Positions 9,826 to 20,338 of a stretch of DNA of 64,000 bases are shown piece after piece. Location: assembly GCA_036362985.1 (NCBI GenBank), contig JAYGXS010000008.1:7307277-7371276 (forward strand), in the 5' to 3' direction. The position numbers and the translations under genes were made by a program. The stretch is from Ligula intestinalis. Taxonomy: Eukaryota; Platyhelminthes; Cestoda; Diphyllobothriidea; Diphyllobothriidae. Position 1 is the first letter of the stretch. Every line of letters begins with the position of its first letter. A model generated the notes under the pieces. The model was not told the DNA's origin. It did not search any database and worked only from the letters and a program-made list of their open reading frames with translations.

Positions 9826-11260
9826 GTACGTCACTCACAAACTCTCTCCCTAAATTGCCGTTGAGGCGGCTGATGCGGTTACTGTCTCAGTTTTGTCCTC
9901 TCAATTTGTGCCTGGGTGATTAGTTCGGTTTCTGCTAAAGGCTATTTTATCTTCTCACTGAAACAGGCCGCCCAGTTAGTGGAAATATCGATCGGTCCGG
10001 TCTGGTACACTGGTAATTTTAATCAGTTTTGTGCGTACGACCCGCCCGTCCCCACTCCCCGTTCTCCATTTGTGTATGTTGTCTCAACTGTGGTCTGTTC
10101 CGTGACCTCCCCCGTTTATTTCCAAAACGCAGCCTCTTGTATGATTTTGTTGGTCACCTCGGACGTCGTCTGTGTATGTGACAGAGAAATTCACAAAAAA
10201 AAAGAGACTTAAATTGCCCGGCCGAGGATGTGTGTACTAACTCACAGCGAGCATGCTGACTCGCAGAGCAGGTGGTTTGGATGAAAACCCCATGGCTGTT
10301 GTCCAGTTATGTCCTGCTAGGGTAAACTTTGGTCTGAAAGATTAAATTTACAACGATCGATTATGTATACGTGTAATCTACAGGAAGCTCTAAAAAAGCT
10401 GTTAGAATGTTCCTGCTAGCATGTCTCCTTTTCCCCATATTGCCTCCATTCTCACTAAGGCAGCATATTCCAATCACGAAATAATGGAAAAAACAAACAG
10501 ACTGAAACCAACCCCAGTTCCTTCACCTTTCGCAAAGCTGGTAGTCAGACAATCGTTTTCCATGGCGTCCACCGAGAGCTTCATGGCAAAGTTAGGCACA
10601 GGGCCGGTGATTTGTGCTGGATTATAGTGAGAGTAGACTTGCGATGAATCTACCTCACTCGCTCTGTACCACTCCCCCCAATCTGGACCCAATATCAAGA
10701 CGGAGTCAAGAAGACCGAAGGCGAAGGGGTGGGGGTACAGGTGACTGACAAGATCGAAGCCACCTCTATGCGTCCGCCGACATATCTGGTTGGGATTCCA
10801 GCTTCGTGGAAGTGCCATAAACACTACATAACGAAGAAGCGATTACAGTCTGATTCCAGTCCTTCAGTCAGCCGCTGCTCTGCACTCCACTTGACACAAC
10901 ACAACATACATTGGGCTGACCGCGAAGCCCGAGTTTCCCATCAGTTGACAATCTTCCAAGCCATGGCTTCTAACTCACAATGGTAGCTTCAACCGCGTCA
11001 GATTGTTTTTAATGATGGTGTATGAAGTGAGCCGTCGACCCCACACTGTCTCTGTTATAATGACGACGTCGCGAATGTGGTAACGGTGGCATCTGGTGTG
11101 TGTGTCACCGTCGAATTACGCCCGTTGGAATCCCCAAGTAACAACACAATCGGAAAGGCGTAACTTTTGTAATCCACCCGGAAGAGGGTTTATTGTGTAC
11201 AAAACCCGGAGGAGCTGTCTCAGGTGGCTGTTGCCGCTGGTTGATCTCCAGCGTGCTCTT
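9826..11260. other. Intronic stretch, little recognisable
   Basis: Within the second CELF intron of the window. An LTR-like poly(A) motif (TGTACACAATAAA on the minus strand) lies at about 11186-11200. The rest shows no gene or repeat I can support. Confidence 0.45.
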
Positions 11261-11417
11261 TGTCCCGCCTCGGGGGCAAGCCCCGGCATTGGAAGCGGAC
11301 TGTGGTGTCTTCGCTGTCCGCGTGTGTAATGCAACTCTGTGTCCCGCCTCGGGGGCAACCTCCGGCATTGAGAGCGGACTGTGGTGTCCTCGTAGTCCGC
11401 GTGTGATGCAACTCTCC
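11261..11417 (+). repeat. Two-unit tandem repeat, 79 bp
   Basis: Two consecutive units, each starting TGTCCCGCCTCGGGGGCAA and running through GCGGACTGTGGTGTC and GTCCGCGTGTG to GATGCAACTCT or AATGCAACTCT. The inner CCGCCTCGGGGG is GC-rich. Probably part of an LTR-like element that carries AATAAA just to its left. Confidence 0.75.
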
Positions 11418-12006
11418 CTGTGTCAGGGCTGACAGTGTCTTGTAAGATAGTGTCAAGTGCGCGTTCGCCTGAAGCCTGATTGGCGCGTTGGGACAACTGC
11501 GACCAGTGGTGCGCGCGAGCAAGCGCATGCATCTGTGTCCTCTCCAGAAGTTAAGGCCATCTCGGTCATCGCCTGTATGTGGTCAGAGCTAAAAAGCAAA
11601 GACACTTGGCTAGGCTCAAAGCCTCAGAAAAGACTCCAAATGTTGCTGGCATTTGTTCAGGCTAATATCCTAACAGTCTCATCCATCCCCACCACCCGAG
11701 TCCGTCGGTTGACCGAGTACACTCGCTTTCAAAGCTACTCACTGCAACATGCGAAGTAGGCATAAAAACTAACTGAACTTTCATAAGGTCCTTAAATCCC
11801 TTTCCGAAGGGAGTAAATCAGTCAGTATCAGTCGGTATATTTGAAGTTAATGACAGAAGCCCTTAAGAACTCCAGTGAAACGGTTCAATAATGCAAAAAT
11901 CGTTACAGTTAACTTTGTGATACAAAAATGCATACAAATATTTAGGCAATATGAATGTTTAAGTTCAGCGATGATACCCATGTAAGCATTGAGGAAGTCA
12001 AGTTAA

Positions 12007-12041
12007 GCGAACGAACGTTTTCGATTAATTCATCATCAGGC
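12007..12041 (-). ncRNA. Hammerhead-like motif, left arm
   Basis: CTGATGA, a short GAATTAATC in place of stem II, GAAA and AACG...CGTT as a possible stem III, closed by GC/GC as stem I. Stem II is minimal, so the call is tentative. Confidence 0.4.
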
Positions 12042-12365
12042 AATACAGTAATATAAGGGAGGGTAGAGTTAACGAAAGTTTTAGGCAAACCAATCAGTAG
12101 TAACAAGGGGGAGAGAGGGAGGAGAGGTGTAAAAGGATCAAGGGGGATCAAGGGGATCAGACTGGATGACATGAACTAATTGTCTGACACCTTCCCCTTC
12201 CCCTCTCCCCCCCACCCCATTTCTCTGTCCCCAATTAAGACTAGAATCTGATCCCCTTGATCCCCCTTGATCCTTTTACACCTCTCCCCCTCTCTCCCCC
12301 TTGTTACTACTGATTGATTTGCCTAAAACTTTCGTTAACTCTACCCTCCCTTATATTACTGTATT

Positions 12366-12400
12366 GCCTGATGATGAATTAATCGAAAACGTTCGTTCGC
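12366..12400 (+). ncRNA. Hammerhead-like motif, right arm
   Basis: Mirror copy of the motif at 12007-12041 with the same core boxes and minimal stem II. Confidence 0.4.
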
Positions 12401-12429
12401 TTAACTTGACTTCCGCAATATGAATGGTT

Positions 12430-14160
12430 GAAAACGTGAGCTATTTGCCAAATAACAGCATAGAGCACGTTTACTGCAGTTCCACTAGGAAATGTTAACC
12501 AGAGCCAACTTAAACCCAAATAGAAGATCTTTTGAACTCAAGGAAGTAGTATGTTTGTAGTCATATATAGTTTATATGTTAGACAGTAGTTTTAATGTTG
12601 GGCTTGGCTTTTGAGAAGTGATTATCCCGATGTCTCTTGAATACGCTACAAGGGATATAGTTTTAACCAACTTCAACAAAACACAACAAAGTGTCGGCTT
12701 TGAGCCAACAGCCACTCCTATCGGGTTGTTGCGTATGAACTTTGTAGAAAGCAAAACAAAATGTATGTCGATGTTTTATAAACACAAAAATCGTTTTACC
12801 CATCAATGCACGCACCCATATTTTGCAAGTTACACGGTAGCTTAGTCAAGCCGGTTGTGCCAAAGCCTGGTAGACAAGAGCAGATGAAATCTCAGAGGGC
12901 CTGCTTTACAGCATTGTGGGTATTAACTTTTTTACCTAGAGAGAAGTTATCCAAACTCCAGGGGAATTTTAAATCAGTAAAGTGGTATACAAGGTCTGGT
13001 ATAATGGAAGGTGGAGGACTTCAAACTTCACCGACAGTGGTTTTGCCACGGTTATTTATGAGGTGTGTAATCATGTAGTCGTGTATTGGAATATGAATCG
13101 ATCGGCTGACCAATCTAGACTGTTTTTCTGCATGTGTCTTGATAACTTGGCCCAGGCTGTCGCTATATACTTGCGCCGTGATTGATGAGTCAGTTCTAAC
13201 TAAATCAAAATGGAGTACAGCGGTGCCAGACCACCAAATATACCATTAGATTCTTTTGCTGAGTATTTCACGTTGAGTTGTGTTATGGTGGCTTGTACTT
13301 GTCCAACTACTGTGCTGAACGTTTATATTTACTTGCTGGATCCATTTGTCGTCATAGCTTAAAATTTGATTAAAAATGAATTATTTTGTGACAATAAAGC
13401 AAGATCATGCAAGCTTCCAATTTTAATTAATCTCCCGTGGCACCAACATATTCAATCCCTCACGCTACCAACTTCAACTAGGGAAATTAAGGTCATTTGT
13501 TTACTAAAACCAAACATTAACAATAATTTCTGTGCATTTTGACATGAATCTGACCTTGCTGTGACTTTCACTTCCCCATCTTCTCCACTTTTTATTCGAG
13601 GTGATCGCCTAGCTCATTCGTGCATTCAAGGTTACCATAACGAAATTTCGAAAACCAGTTTGATATTGTCTGCTATATAGTAATATTAAAGTAAGATACA
13701 TCCTTAATCAGTCGAGCCGTCTTTGTTAATGAAGTTCCCCGTAAGAACTCATATTTCGTTATGTCAAAACATAAATGATTCTCCAATCTTTCAATAAACA
13801 TATCTTTTTAAATATTTTTTAAAGCGCAAAATGAGTTAGAAGCAGGAAAGCTGTGAAAAATCTTTCGAAAAAACACACGAAAGAATGTTGATATATATCT
13901 AATATACTAACATGTGAAACAACAAGCTGCTGAAGTTAACCGCATGCCTCACTAAAAATTTAATATTTTAAGACCCGATAGCAATCTCACAAACTAGAAG
14001 TTAATTCTTCTATACTCTGATATTACACCAAATATTGAGGATATTTTGTTTAGTCATGAAACGATATTCCAAGAAGTAAAAAGCTTGAAGGAATGTAAAT
14101 TTTCGTACCTGAATATCCTACATATTGTTTATGTGTAGTTGAAAGTGCTTTTAAGCAATA
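12430..14160. other. AT-rich intronic stretch, no gene seen
   Basis: No recognisable coding sequence or repeat family. Frames are short and compositional. Confidence 0.5.
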
Positions 14161-14164
14161 AGGC

Positions 14165-14330
14165 TATTGTTTTTTCTCCGAAATTCCACGTTTTTTCTCC
14201 TAAATCGCACGCATTATCCCCACAAGAGCGACAGTTTTTCTCCTAAAAATCCCTGAGGAGATTTTTCAGTGTCTGCTCCTATTTTCATCCTATGACACAG
14301 AATAACTGGCCTCGCCAACAGTCAGTATCA
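14165..14330 (-). repeat. Inverted partial copy of repeat R
   Basis: Reverse-complement copy of the first part of the repeat at 14460-15040 (CTGTGTCATAGGATGAAAAT, AGGAGCAGACAGTG, TTTTTAGGAGAAAAACTGTC). Together the two form an inverted pair interrupted by a PLE terminal repeat at 14335-14455. Confidence 0.7.
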
Positions 14331-14334
14331 GTTG

Positions 14335-14455
14335 AGAAGAAGAAGAAGACTCGATCGCTGGGACAATATGTTTATTCGCCTGACGTTTCGATATACGTCG
14401 CGGATTCATCATCAGATACATGAGTAGCAGAAATGTAAAGTATGCACAGACGTTT
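14335..14455 (-). mobile_element. PLE terminal repeat (ACGT family)
   Basis: Contains GACTCGATCGCTGGGACAAT, TTTATTCGCCTGACG and ATTCATCATCAG, the conserved string of this PLE family also seen at 17113, 27217 and in part at 44370. No coding part remains. Confidence 0.7.
14379..14421 (-). ncRNA. Hammerhead-like motif, ACGT family
   Basis: Core CTGATGA, then an extra T, stem II ATCCG/CGTAT with one mismatch, GAAA, and a self-complementary ACGT followed by C and AGG. One stem II mismatch distinguishes it from the copy at 17154. Confidence 0.55.
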
Positions 14456-14459
14456 GCAG

Positions 14460-15040
14460 TATCAGCATCATTATATTGAGGGATATGTAGGAAAAATTCC
14501 TTTGATCGCCCTATTTGTACATATGTTCAGTGGTAGCAGAAAATTTGTTGCTCAGATTATTGGTGAGGCCATTTTTCCTGTGTCATAGGATGAAAATAGG
14601 AGCAGACAGTGAAAAAACTCCTCAGGGATTTTTAGGAGAAAAACTGTCACTCTTGGGGGGGGGTAATGCGTGGGATTTAGGAGTCAAAAGGTGGTTCCAA
14701 CTGGGGGGGGGGGGGGGGCATTGCAAAGGTTACCAGGATCATCACCGTGTGGAAGCCACGTCCTGATTCTTCATTGCTGATTGCAGAGTCCGCCAACGGA
14801 ACTGGAAAAACAGAGGCATCCGTCCAGATCGTCGACAGTCCGCTTTGGGTCGAACCAAGGGTGAATGTTTAGGCCGCCAGGTCTGGCTGATAAGATCGGT
14901 AGCTGGGTAATCATGGTACGCAGATAGCCAAGTTGGGTAGACCGCGGAGACCTTCGCATGAGGCTGTGCGTGGGAGGGCGTTATAAATAGCAAACGTGAA
15001 TGGATATCAAAACTAATACTACTGAAAATTGGAAGTAGTA
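14460..15040 (+). repeat. Repeat R, copy 1
   Basis: Begins TTGAGGGATATGTAGGAAAA and runs through TGTGTCATAGGATGAAAATA, a long G run, CATTGCAAAGGTTACCAGG, GTCCGCCAACGGAACTGG and GGGTCGAACCAAGGGTGAAT. The same order occurs at 62640-63150. A short inverted copy of its start lies at about 15800-15890, on the far side of the CR1 fragment. A 5' LINE region or a non-autonomous element are both possible. Confidence 0.7.
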
Positions 15041-15043
15041 TTC

Positions 15044-15838
15044 TCATTGCAAATTGTCAGTTTCGATCCATCGTGCACTGCTATATCGATCCAGTTTTCC
15101 CTTAAAACCCTCTAGCGATTCCGACATAACGACGTCCTAAGGAAGCGCATTCCACGCTCCGACCACCCTTTTTGAAAAGAACTGTTTTCGAGCGTCCAGC
15201 CTGGCCCCTGGCACCTTTAATTTGAGAGGATGACTCCTCTGATTCGTGGTCGTTGCTAATTTAAAAAAATCCCCTGATATAAGACAGCAGTCTTGAAGAC
15301 GTAATACACGGAATACTAGTATCAGGTCCCCCCGAAGCTGCCTGTAGCGCAATGGGAAGAGATTGAGATTCGACAGGCGTGATTCATAAGGCTTCGAGCC
15401 CTGCCCCATAACAAGTTTGGTTGCGCGCCGTTGTACCTTTTCCAGGATGTCGATGTCTTTCGTGGCCCAGGGTCTCTAAGCTGGGATAGTGGATTCTAGG
15501 TGCGGTCGTACGAAGGTTCCGAAGACTTTTGTGAAGCACTCTTCATTGAAGGTAGAAAACGCTCGTCTGACGAGGTATAGGATCGATATCACGGACTTGG
15601 CTACCTTTGTGCAATGCAGGGAGGGTTTAAGCGAGGGTGTGATCCAGACTCCCAAGTCTTTCTGGGCATTCAATTCCTTCAATGGTAAGTCATTCAGTCG
15701 GTAAGCCGTGCCGTTTGAAGAACCGTATTTGCCGACTCGAATGGTGGTGCACTTGCTCTCATTGAACGGTAAGAGCCAGTCCGTCTGAGAAACAAATTTT
15801 CTGCTACCACTGCACATATGTACAAATAGGGTACTCAA
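15044..15838 (-). pseudogene. CR1-like LINE reverse transcriptase, C-terminal part
   Basis: The minus-strand translation runs through LPFNESKCTTIRVGK, DLGVWITPSLKPS, FGTFVRPHLE, then in a second frame LNLFPLRYRQLRGDLILVF and FSKRVVGAWNALP, ending SARWIETDNLQ and a stop at 15044. This order (thumb region, YGTFVRPHLE, LEKVQRRATK, RR.DLI, FF..R....WN.LP) is typical of the C-terminus of CR1/jockey-type LINE polymerases. There are at least one frameshift (about 15410-15475) and an internal TAG, and the catalytic YADD is missing. The copy at 22616-23125 is the same class but diverged. Confidence 0.8.
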
Positions 15839-16164
15839 AGGAATTTTTCCTTCATATCCCTCAATAAACTGATACTGATATAAATGTAATATTGTAGTAC
15901 ATAATATTGTGTGCTATTTTCTGACAAAATAAAATTTAAAATACCTCAAAAATAGACACAGTTTCACGGCATTTATTTGAAGGAAATGGTAGCTTGATTG
16001 TTTATCTTTAGAGGGGACAAAATAGGCTTTAAGAAGCTCTTCGAAGTTAGTTTGGAACATAACTCAATGCCAGTAGTTTCGCAGGCTGCTGCTACGAACG
16101 CCGCTGGAAATGATGCCCCAACGAATTTGGATTAGTTAAGAGCATAATCCCTACAAAAAACAAG

Positions 16165-16730
16165 TTTCTTTTGGTCGAAGATAGTTTAAATAGTGGAACT
16201 TATGTACCCCAAGTCACAGCATTCGGTCGTATAGGACCTATGTTATTAGGGGTTTTGTGGTTGGGGAATTAGGATAGGCTGTAAAAGAAATTTATGAAAG
16301 TAAGTCTGAAGCGATAAAAATGTGCTTGAATTTGTTTACCGCGCGCACTATATCGCCACGTAAATATAAAAATCAGCAAAATCAGCATTCAATAAATAAG
16401 AGGTATTTGAAAAAAAGCCAGGGCTAAATTTGTGAGAAGCCAGGAACCATTCGAATTTTATAGCTCAAAATGCATGTAGTAGTTATAAAAGTATAATTGA
16501 GCATAATTCTTCCCCGCGTTGTGGATGCCACACTGAAAAAAAAACACAAAGCGAATGTGGGTAATCACTGTACAATTACTTCTAAAACGTTCCTTTATTG
16601 TCTATCCTAAGTTCCCACCAATTAAAACCCAAATAACTACTAGTCCCATAGGACAGAATGGTGGGCCTAGGGGCATATATGAGGTGCACTACTTAAACTT
16701 CTTTTGTCCATTTTTATTCCAAGGGACACA
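16165..16730. repeat. Foldback element, family related to 39050-39600
   Basis: Left arm about 16210-16320 and right arm about 16560-16660 are inverted copies of each other (left TAGGACCTATG, AATTAGGATAGGCTG; right CTATCCTAAGTTCCC, CATAGGACAG). The spacer is AT-rich. The right end (GGGCCTAGGGGCATATATGA) matches the end of the element near 39565, supporting a dispersed foldback family. Confidence 0.55.
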
Positions 16731-16879
16731 TCGCGAGGAGAATCCACGCACGTTTTGCCCGTCTTTGCTAAGTTAAGGTCAGTTAATCTAAAAAAGACCG
16801 ATCTTCGTCACATGTCCCCGACTGACAAACACCACCTGGAGTGAATGCACGCATTTCGGGTGCGCTTATAATTTAAGCA

Positions 16880-17065
16880 TATGAGGGCCGTTCGCTCAAC
16901 GGAATCAGTAGCTGCGCAGCGGCCTACTGACATTGCCGACAAGGACACGCGGGAGACTGGAATGGCCATTTTTGACTACCAGTCTGGAGGTCACGGGTTC
17001 GAGCCAATAAACCCGAAATGGCTAGTCCAACCTCCCTTGTCCTTTTCTGGCAATGTTCAGCAGTT
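16880..17065 (+). mobile_element. SINE-like fragment, diverged
   Basis: Carries GGAGACTGGAATGGCCATTT and GGTCACGGGTTCGAG, which combine body and box B parts of the SINE family in an unusual order. Rearranged or composite. Confidence 0.4.
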
Positions 17066-17153
17066 CGTGAATAGCCAATACAAGCCAACGTGCGAGTCCC
17101 AGGAAGGAATTAAGAAGAGGAAGACTCGATCGCTGGAACAATAAGTTTATTCA

Positions 17154-17193
17154 CCTGACGTTTCGACATCCGTCGCGGATTCATCATCAGAGA
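17154..17193 (-). ncRNA. Hammerhead ribozyme motif, ACGT family (best copy)
   Basis: On the minus strand: stem I GTCT, box CTGATGA, an extra T, stem II GA-ATCCG / CGGAT-g-TC closing CGA, box GAAA, palindromic ACGT as stem III (able to pair with a second molecule), C at the cleavage site and AGGT pairing back to GTCT through G-U pairs. All invariant core bases are present. Known PLE hammerheads similarly have very small stem III. Confidence 0.7.
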
Positions 17194-17223
17194 CATGAGT
17201 TTCTGCTACTGTTTCCTACTCAT

Positions 17224-17264
17224 GTCTCTGATGATGAATCTGCGACGGATGTCAAAACGTCAGG
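17224..17264 (+). ncRNA. Hammerhead-like motif, ACGT family, core mutated
   Basis: Mirror copy of 17154-17193, but the GAAA box reads AAAA (first G changed), which should block activity. Stem II has one C-to-T change (CTGCGACGGAT). Confidence 0.6.
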
Positions 17265-17859
17265 TGAATAAACATATTGTCCCAGCGATCGAGTCTTCTT
17301 CTTTTTCTTCTCAGTTCAGGACTCTTCCATGAAGGCTGTAGGCTCAACATTTTATCTATTCTCCCTAGAATACCTGGTTATTTTGCTCGATGAGCTCTCA
17401 TAGTGCCCTTTGATTCCAGTGCATCTGAGAGAGGTCCTTGTAAAGTGTATGAAACGTGGAGTTTGTTTCTCCTTGTCTACAAACACCTCTGGTGACGTTA
17501 ACCTAATCCACCCGCATTCACAAACATTTGCTACTCAGCATCAAAAAATATGACCACCTAAACACAACTGAGTATGCCTCGGCATTGCACACATGCTTAG
17601 CAACTAAGTCAACTCCAGGACCTCAGCGCTTAGAAGCCCTGCTTATCCCTTCATCCGACCATGTTTAATGATGACGACGGTATCATCCTCATCCCGTGTT
17701 CAGAATTTTGGTCTGATGACTAGTGTGTGTTCACCCAATAACTGCACCTGCTGAATGCTTCACTATCTGAACATAATTCAGCCTCTTAATGCTACTGTGT
17801 TTCCGATGAAGAATTTGAACTTGAGAAGTGAAAGGTCACTCAATGATTAACATTCACCT

Positions 17860-17965
17860 GACCGCTAACGGAACTTTTATCTCCCGCTGTGCCTTAGCCC
17901 TAGGCAGAGACCCTGACAGCCGTAACAGTTGGCAGTAGGGACAGATGTTATTGCCGGCAAAAACA
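17860..17965 (-). mobile_element. SINE leader fragment
   Basis: CACCTGACCGCTAACGGAAC, GACCCTGACAGCCGTAACAG and TTGCCGGCAAAAACAATGGA are reverse-orientation leader motifs of the SINE family. The tRNA head is absent. Confidence 0.55.
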
Positions 17966-18038
17966 ATGGAGATTCCTTTCATCGTCCTCGGAAGAGGAAG
18001 AAGAAGAAGAGAAGATTTCTGGGACAAAGGTGTATTTT

Positions 18039-18080
18039 GGCTGACATTTCAAAGGCGTGCTCGCTTTCATCTTCAGAGCG
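18039..18080 (-). ncRNA. Hammerhead-like motif, third sequence family
   Basis: On the minus strand: CTGAAGA, an extra T, stem II AAAGCG/CGcCTTT with one bulged C, GAAA, TGTC, then AGCC. Core boxes are intact although the stems differ from the ACGT and AGCT families, which suggests selection on structure. Confidence 0.5.
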
Positions 18081-18601
18081 TGGTGTCTGTGCTCCCGTTC
18101 GCGTCAGATGAATGTGTACGACCAGGAGCCTTGCATAATGCCTATGTTTCAATCGATTCTACCGATCGATTTCTATGGTTCTTTAAATTGCTCGTGCCCT
18201 CACGGACATCTTCATGAGCTGTGTCAAGTCGTTTTTGTGCCAACGAAAAAATGGCCAGATTGTTGGTAGAAAGTTGGCCCTCGGCTGACACACTAAACAG
18301 AGCCATGGACCTTCATCCCGCCTACCAAGCGCTCCGCAGAAAGCTAACATCGGCTCAGAACGGAGCAATCGGTCAGGCGGAGAGAGATAAGCAGGGCCGA
18401 CAGACGGCAGCCGCGAGCAAAGAGGGTGGAAACGCTCACGAGACACAAGAACGACTTGACAAGCTCATGAAGACGCCCGTGAAGGCACGAGCAATTCAAA
18501 CAGCCACAGGAATCAATCGGTGCAATCGATTGACACATGGGCATTAGGCAAGGCTAGTGGTCAGACACATTCATCGGACACAAACAGGAGTATAGACACC
18601 A

Positions 18602-18645
18602 CGCTCTGGCGATGGAACTGAGCATGCTTTTGAAACGTTAGCCAG
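18602..18645 (+). ncRNA. Hammerhead-like motif, partner copy
   Basis: CTGGCGA (A changed to G inside the box), an extra T, a degenerate stem II, GAAA and CGTTAGCC. Probably inactive. Confidence 0.4.
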
Positions 18646-18739
18646 CATACACCTTGGTCCCAGAAATCGTCTCTTCTTCTTCCTCTTCCGGTGATGATGA
18701 AAGGAATATTCTATCTGGACCTTGAATTTTTTCACATAT

Positions 18740-19195
18740 TAACAAGGGAGATTGAAATGGCCATTTCTGGCTTGTCAGCCGTCGTCAGCCAGTCATGCCC
18801 AGACCCAAATGGCGTTCCACTCGAGCCTCGAACTCGCGACCTTTTTGATCAGAGTTCAACTCCCTAGCCACTGATCCACGAGCTCGTTGTCTCATCCGTT
18901 TATGTTGAGGCAAAACGCAGAACGGAGCAAATGAGTTCCTTTAGCGATCAGGTGGACTTTCGTCAACGAGTGTCAATATCCCCTGACCTAAACCAGCGAG
19001 ACAAAAAGCTCATGGACCCTCGATGGTTAGGATGTTTGATTCTGATCAAAGGGGTCGCGAATTTGAGGCTTGTGTTGGGCATCATTTGGGTGACTAGCTG
19101 ACGATGACTAATAAACCAGAAATGGCCATTTCAGTCACCTCCCTTGTCTTTGCCGACAATACTATCAGTAAAATGTCAGTCCAAAACGGTTCTCC
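18740..19195. mobile_element. Inverted-dimer tRNA SINE
   Basis: A minus-strand SINE unit (18740-18905; GAGCCTCGAACTCGCGACC is box B reversed) is joined head-to-head to a plus-strand unit (about 18905-19195; GATGGTTAGGATGTTTGATT, GGTCGCGAATTTGAGGC). The centre holds the leader motifs (GAGTTCCTTTAGCGATC, GAGTGTCAATATC). The right head has a mutated box B. Confidence 0.7.
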
Positions 19196-19566
19196 TCCCA
19201 GCCCCCCGTGTGTCTTCTATTGCCAAGTGCACCCTGTCTCAGAACTCTGGCATTTCTGGAACCAGCCATATTATTTTGCTAAACTCTGTTCAGGCCCCAG
19301 CAGTTGTGAAAATTAAAAAAAATTCCAGTGTAGTACATCTTTTTTCGAAGCAAGCTCACTAGGTTTGGAGTTCACCCAACCGTTTTATCCCCTCTGTCTA
19401 GATCCGGGGTCGGCAACCCATGGCTCGCGAGCCAGGTGTGGCTCTTTTGATGATTGCGTCCAGCTCTCTCAGATAAAATTGGAGTTATAAACTTCAGATT
19501 TTGTGATTTTGGTTCCTCCATGAATAAATCCACAGGCTTATTATACTCACATTTAACTGAATTCAA

Positions 19567-20338
19567 GGAGGCGCCTGAGTCAAGCCGTAGCAACTACCTT
19601 CCCAGCAGCCAACGCCCATGTATTGTTCTCGACTACTCCCATCCTATACGGAGAGATTAAGGATAAACTGCCAGCCCAGACCACATCAATGTGCATATAT
19701 TCATTTACCTGTTCCTGTGGGGCAGGATATATTGGTCGCACGAGCCGGCACTTGTCTAAAAGAGTAAGGGAACACATACCCGCATGGTTAGGGAAGGTCC
19801 AACTTAAAGGTGTACACAGTTCAATCTTAGCGCACCTGGTAGACTCAAACCATCGCGTGGATGCCAAAGAGGCCTTCCGAGTGATTAACAAGGTGCCTTC
19901 AAGCTACTCAAAACTCCTCGACAGCGTCTGTTGGCGACGGCAGAGGCGGCCGCCATCAGGCTACGCAGACCGCTGCTATGTGCCCAAAATAATTTCTTCG
20001 CGGCGCCCCAGTTGCCATGGGCGAAACTAGGTAACACGGCCACCCACAGCGGATCACAGGCCTCGGAAATGGGCCCCGCAGAGACGACAAAGTCCCAAGT
20101 CCAGCCACGCACACCTTATCTGTGGACCTGGACGCCGGGCCGTCTAGACATTGACACTCTGATCTCAACTCCCCCAACTCCCCCCACCCCCTTCCTCCCC
20201 CCTCCTCCCCACCGTGACAACGAGAACACTTTATCTGTCCACCAACCACCATAGTTTAGTCATACCATATAAATGTAAAGGCCGGACGAGAATTTATCGA
20301 AAACAAACGTATGTTCGCCAATTTATCTTCTGAAACAT
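19567..20338 (+). mobile_element. PLE family A fragment nested in hAT-like element
   Basis: Starts abruptly inside the reading frame at RRLSQAVATTFPAANAHV and continues through SMCIYSFTCSCGAGYIGRTS, LSKRVREHIPAWL, SSILAHLVDSNH, AFRVINKV to the PQLPW end. It is thus a severely 5'-truncated copy with an intact GIY-YIG core but a frame change near 19925. The 3' end is the family A terminal repeat (TAAATGTAAAGGCC...AATTTATC). This fits a late insertion by target-primed reverse transcription into the hAT-like element. Confidence 0.8.
20280..20319 (+). ncRNA. Hammerhead-like motif, family A, mutated box
   Basis: Same arrangement as 159-198, but CTGACGA reads CGGACGA. The changed position is the invariant U of the box, so this copy should be inactive. 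Stem I (GGC/GCC), GAAA and stem III are preserved. Confidence 0.55.

Larger units (their letters stand above)
11993..12414. repeat. Near-perfect 167-bp inverted repeat with hammerhead-like cores
   Basis: Left arm 11993-12160 and right arm 12248-12414 are almost identical inverted copies around an 87-bp C-rich spacer. Each arm ends outwards with GCCTGATGATGAATTAATCG, GAAAAC and GTTCGTTCGC, which has the order of a hammerhead core. The outermost bases resemble the family A PLE terminal repeat. No reading frame lies between the arms. Confidence 0.8.
17112..17305. mobile_element. Minimal PLE palindrome: two inverted terminal repeats
   Basis: Left arm 17112-17199 and right arm 17219-17305 are nearly perfect inverted copies around a 19-bp spacer. 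Each arm contains CGATCGCTGG, AATAAGTTTATTCACCTGACG-type sequence (split here by position) and a hammerhead core. There is no room for a gene. It is the smallest PLE-derived unit in the window. Confidence 0.8.
17970..18715. mobile_element. PLE remnant with inverted terminal repeats
   Basis: Left arm about 17970-18100 and right arm about 18590-18715 are inverted copies (GAAGAGGAAGAAG, GGGACAAAGGTGTA). Between them, plus-strand codons at about 18230-18340 read VESWPSADTLNRAMDLHPAY and then QALR, the end of a PLE endonuclease (compare EAWSTDENSVNRCVELAPAY at about 59057). Both arms carry hammerhead-like cores. RT is deleted. Confidence 0.7.
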
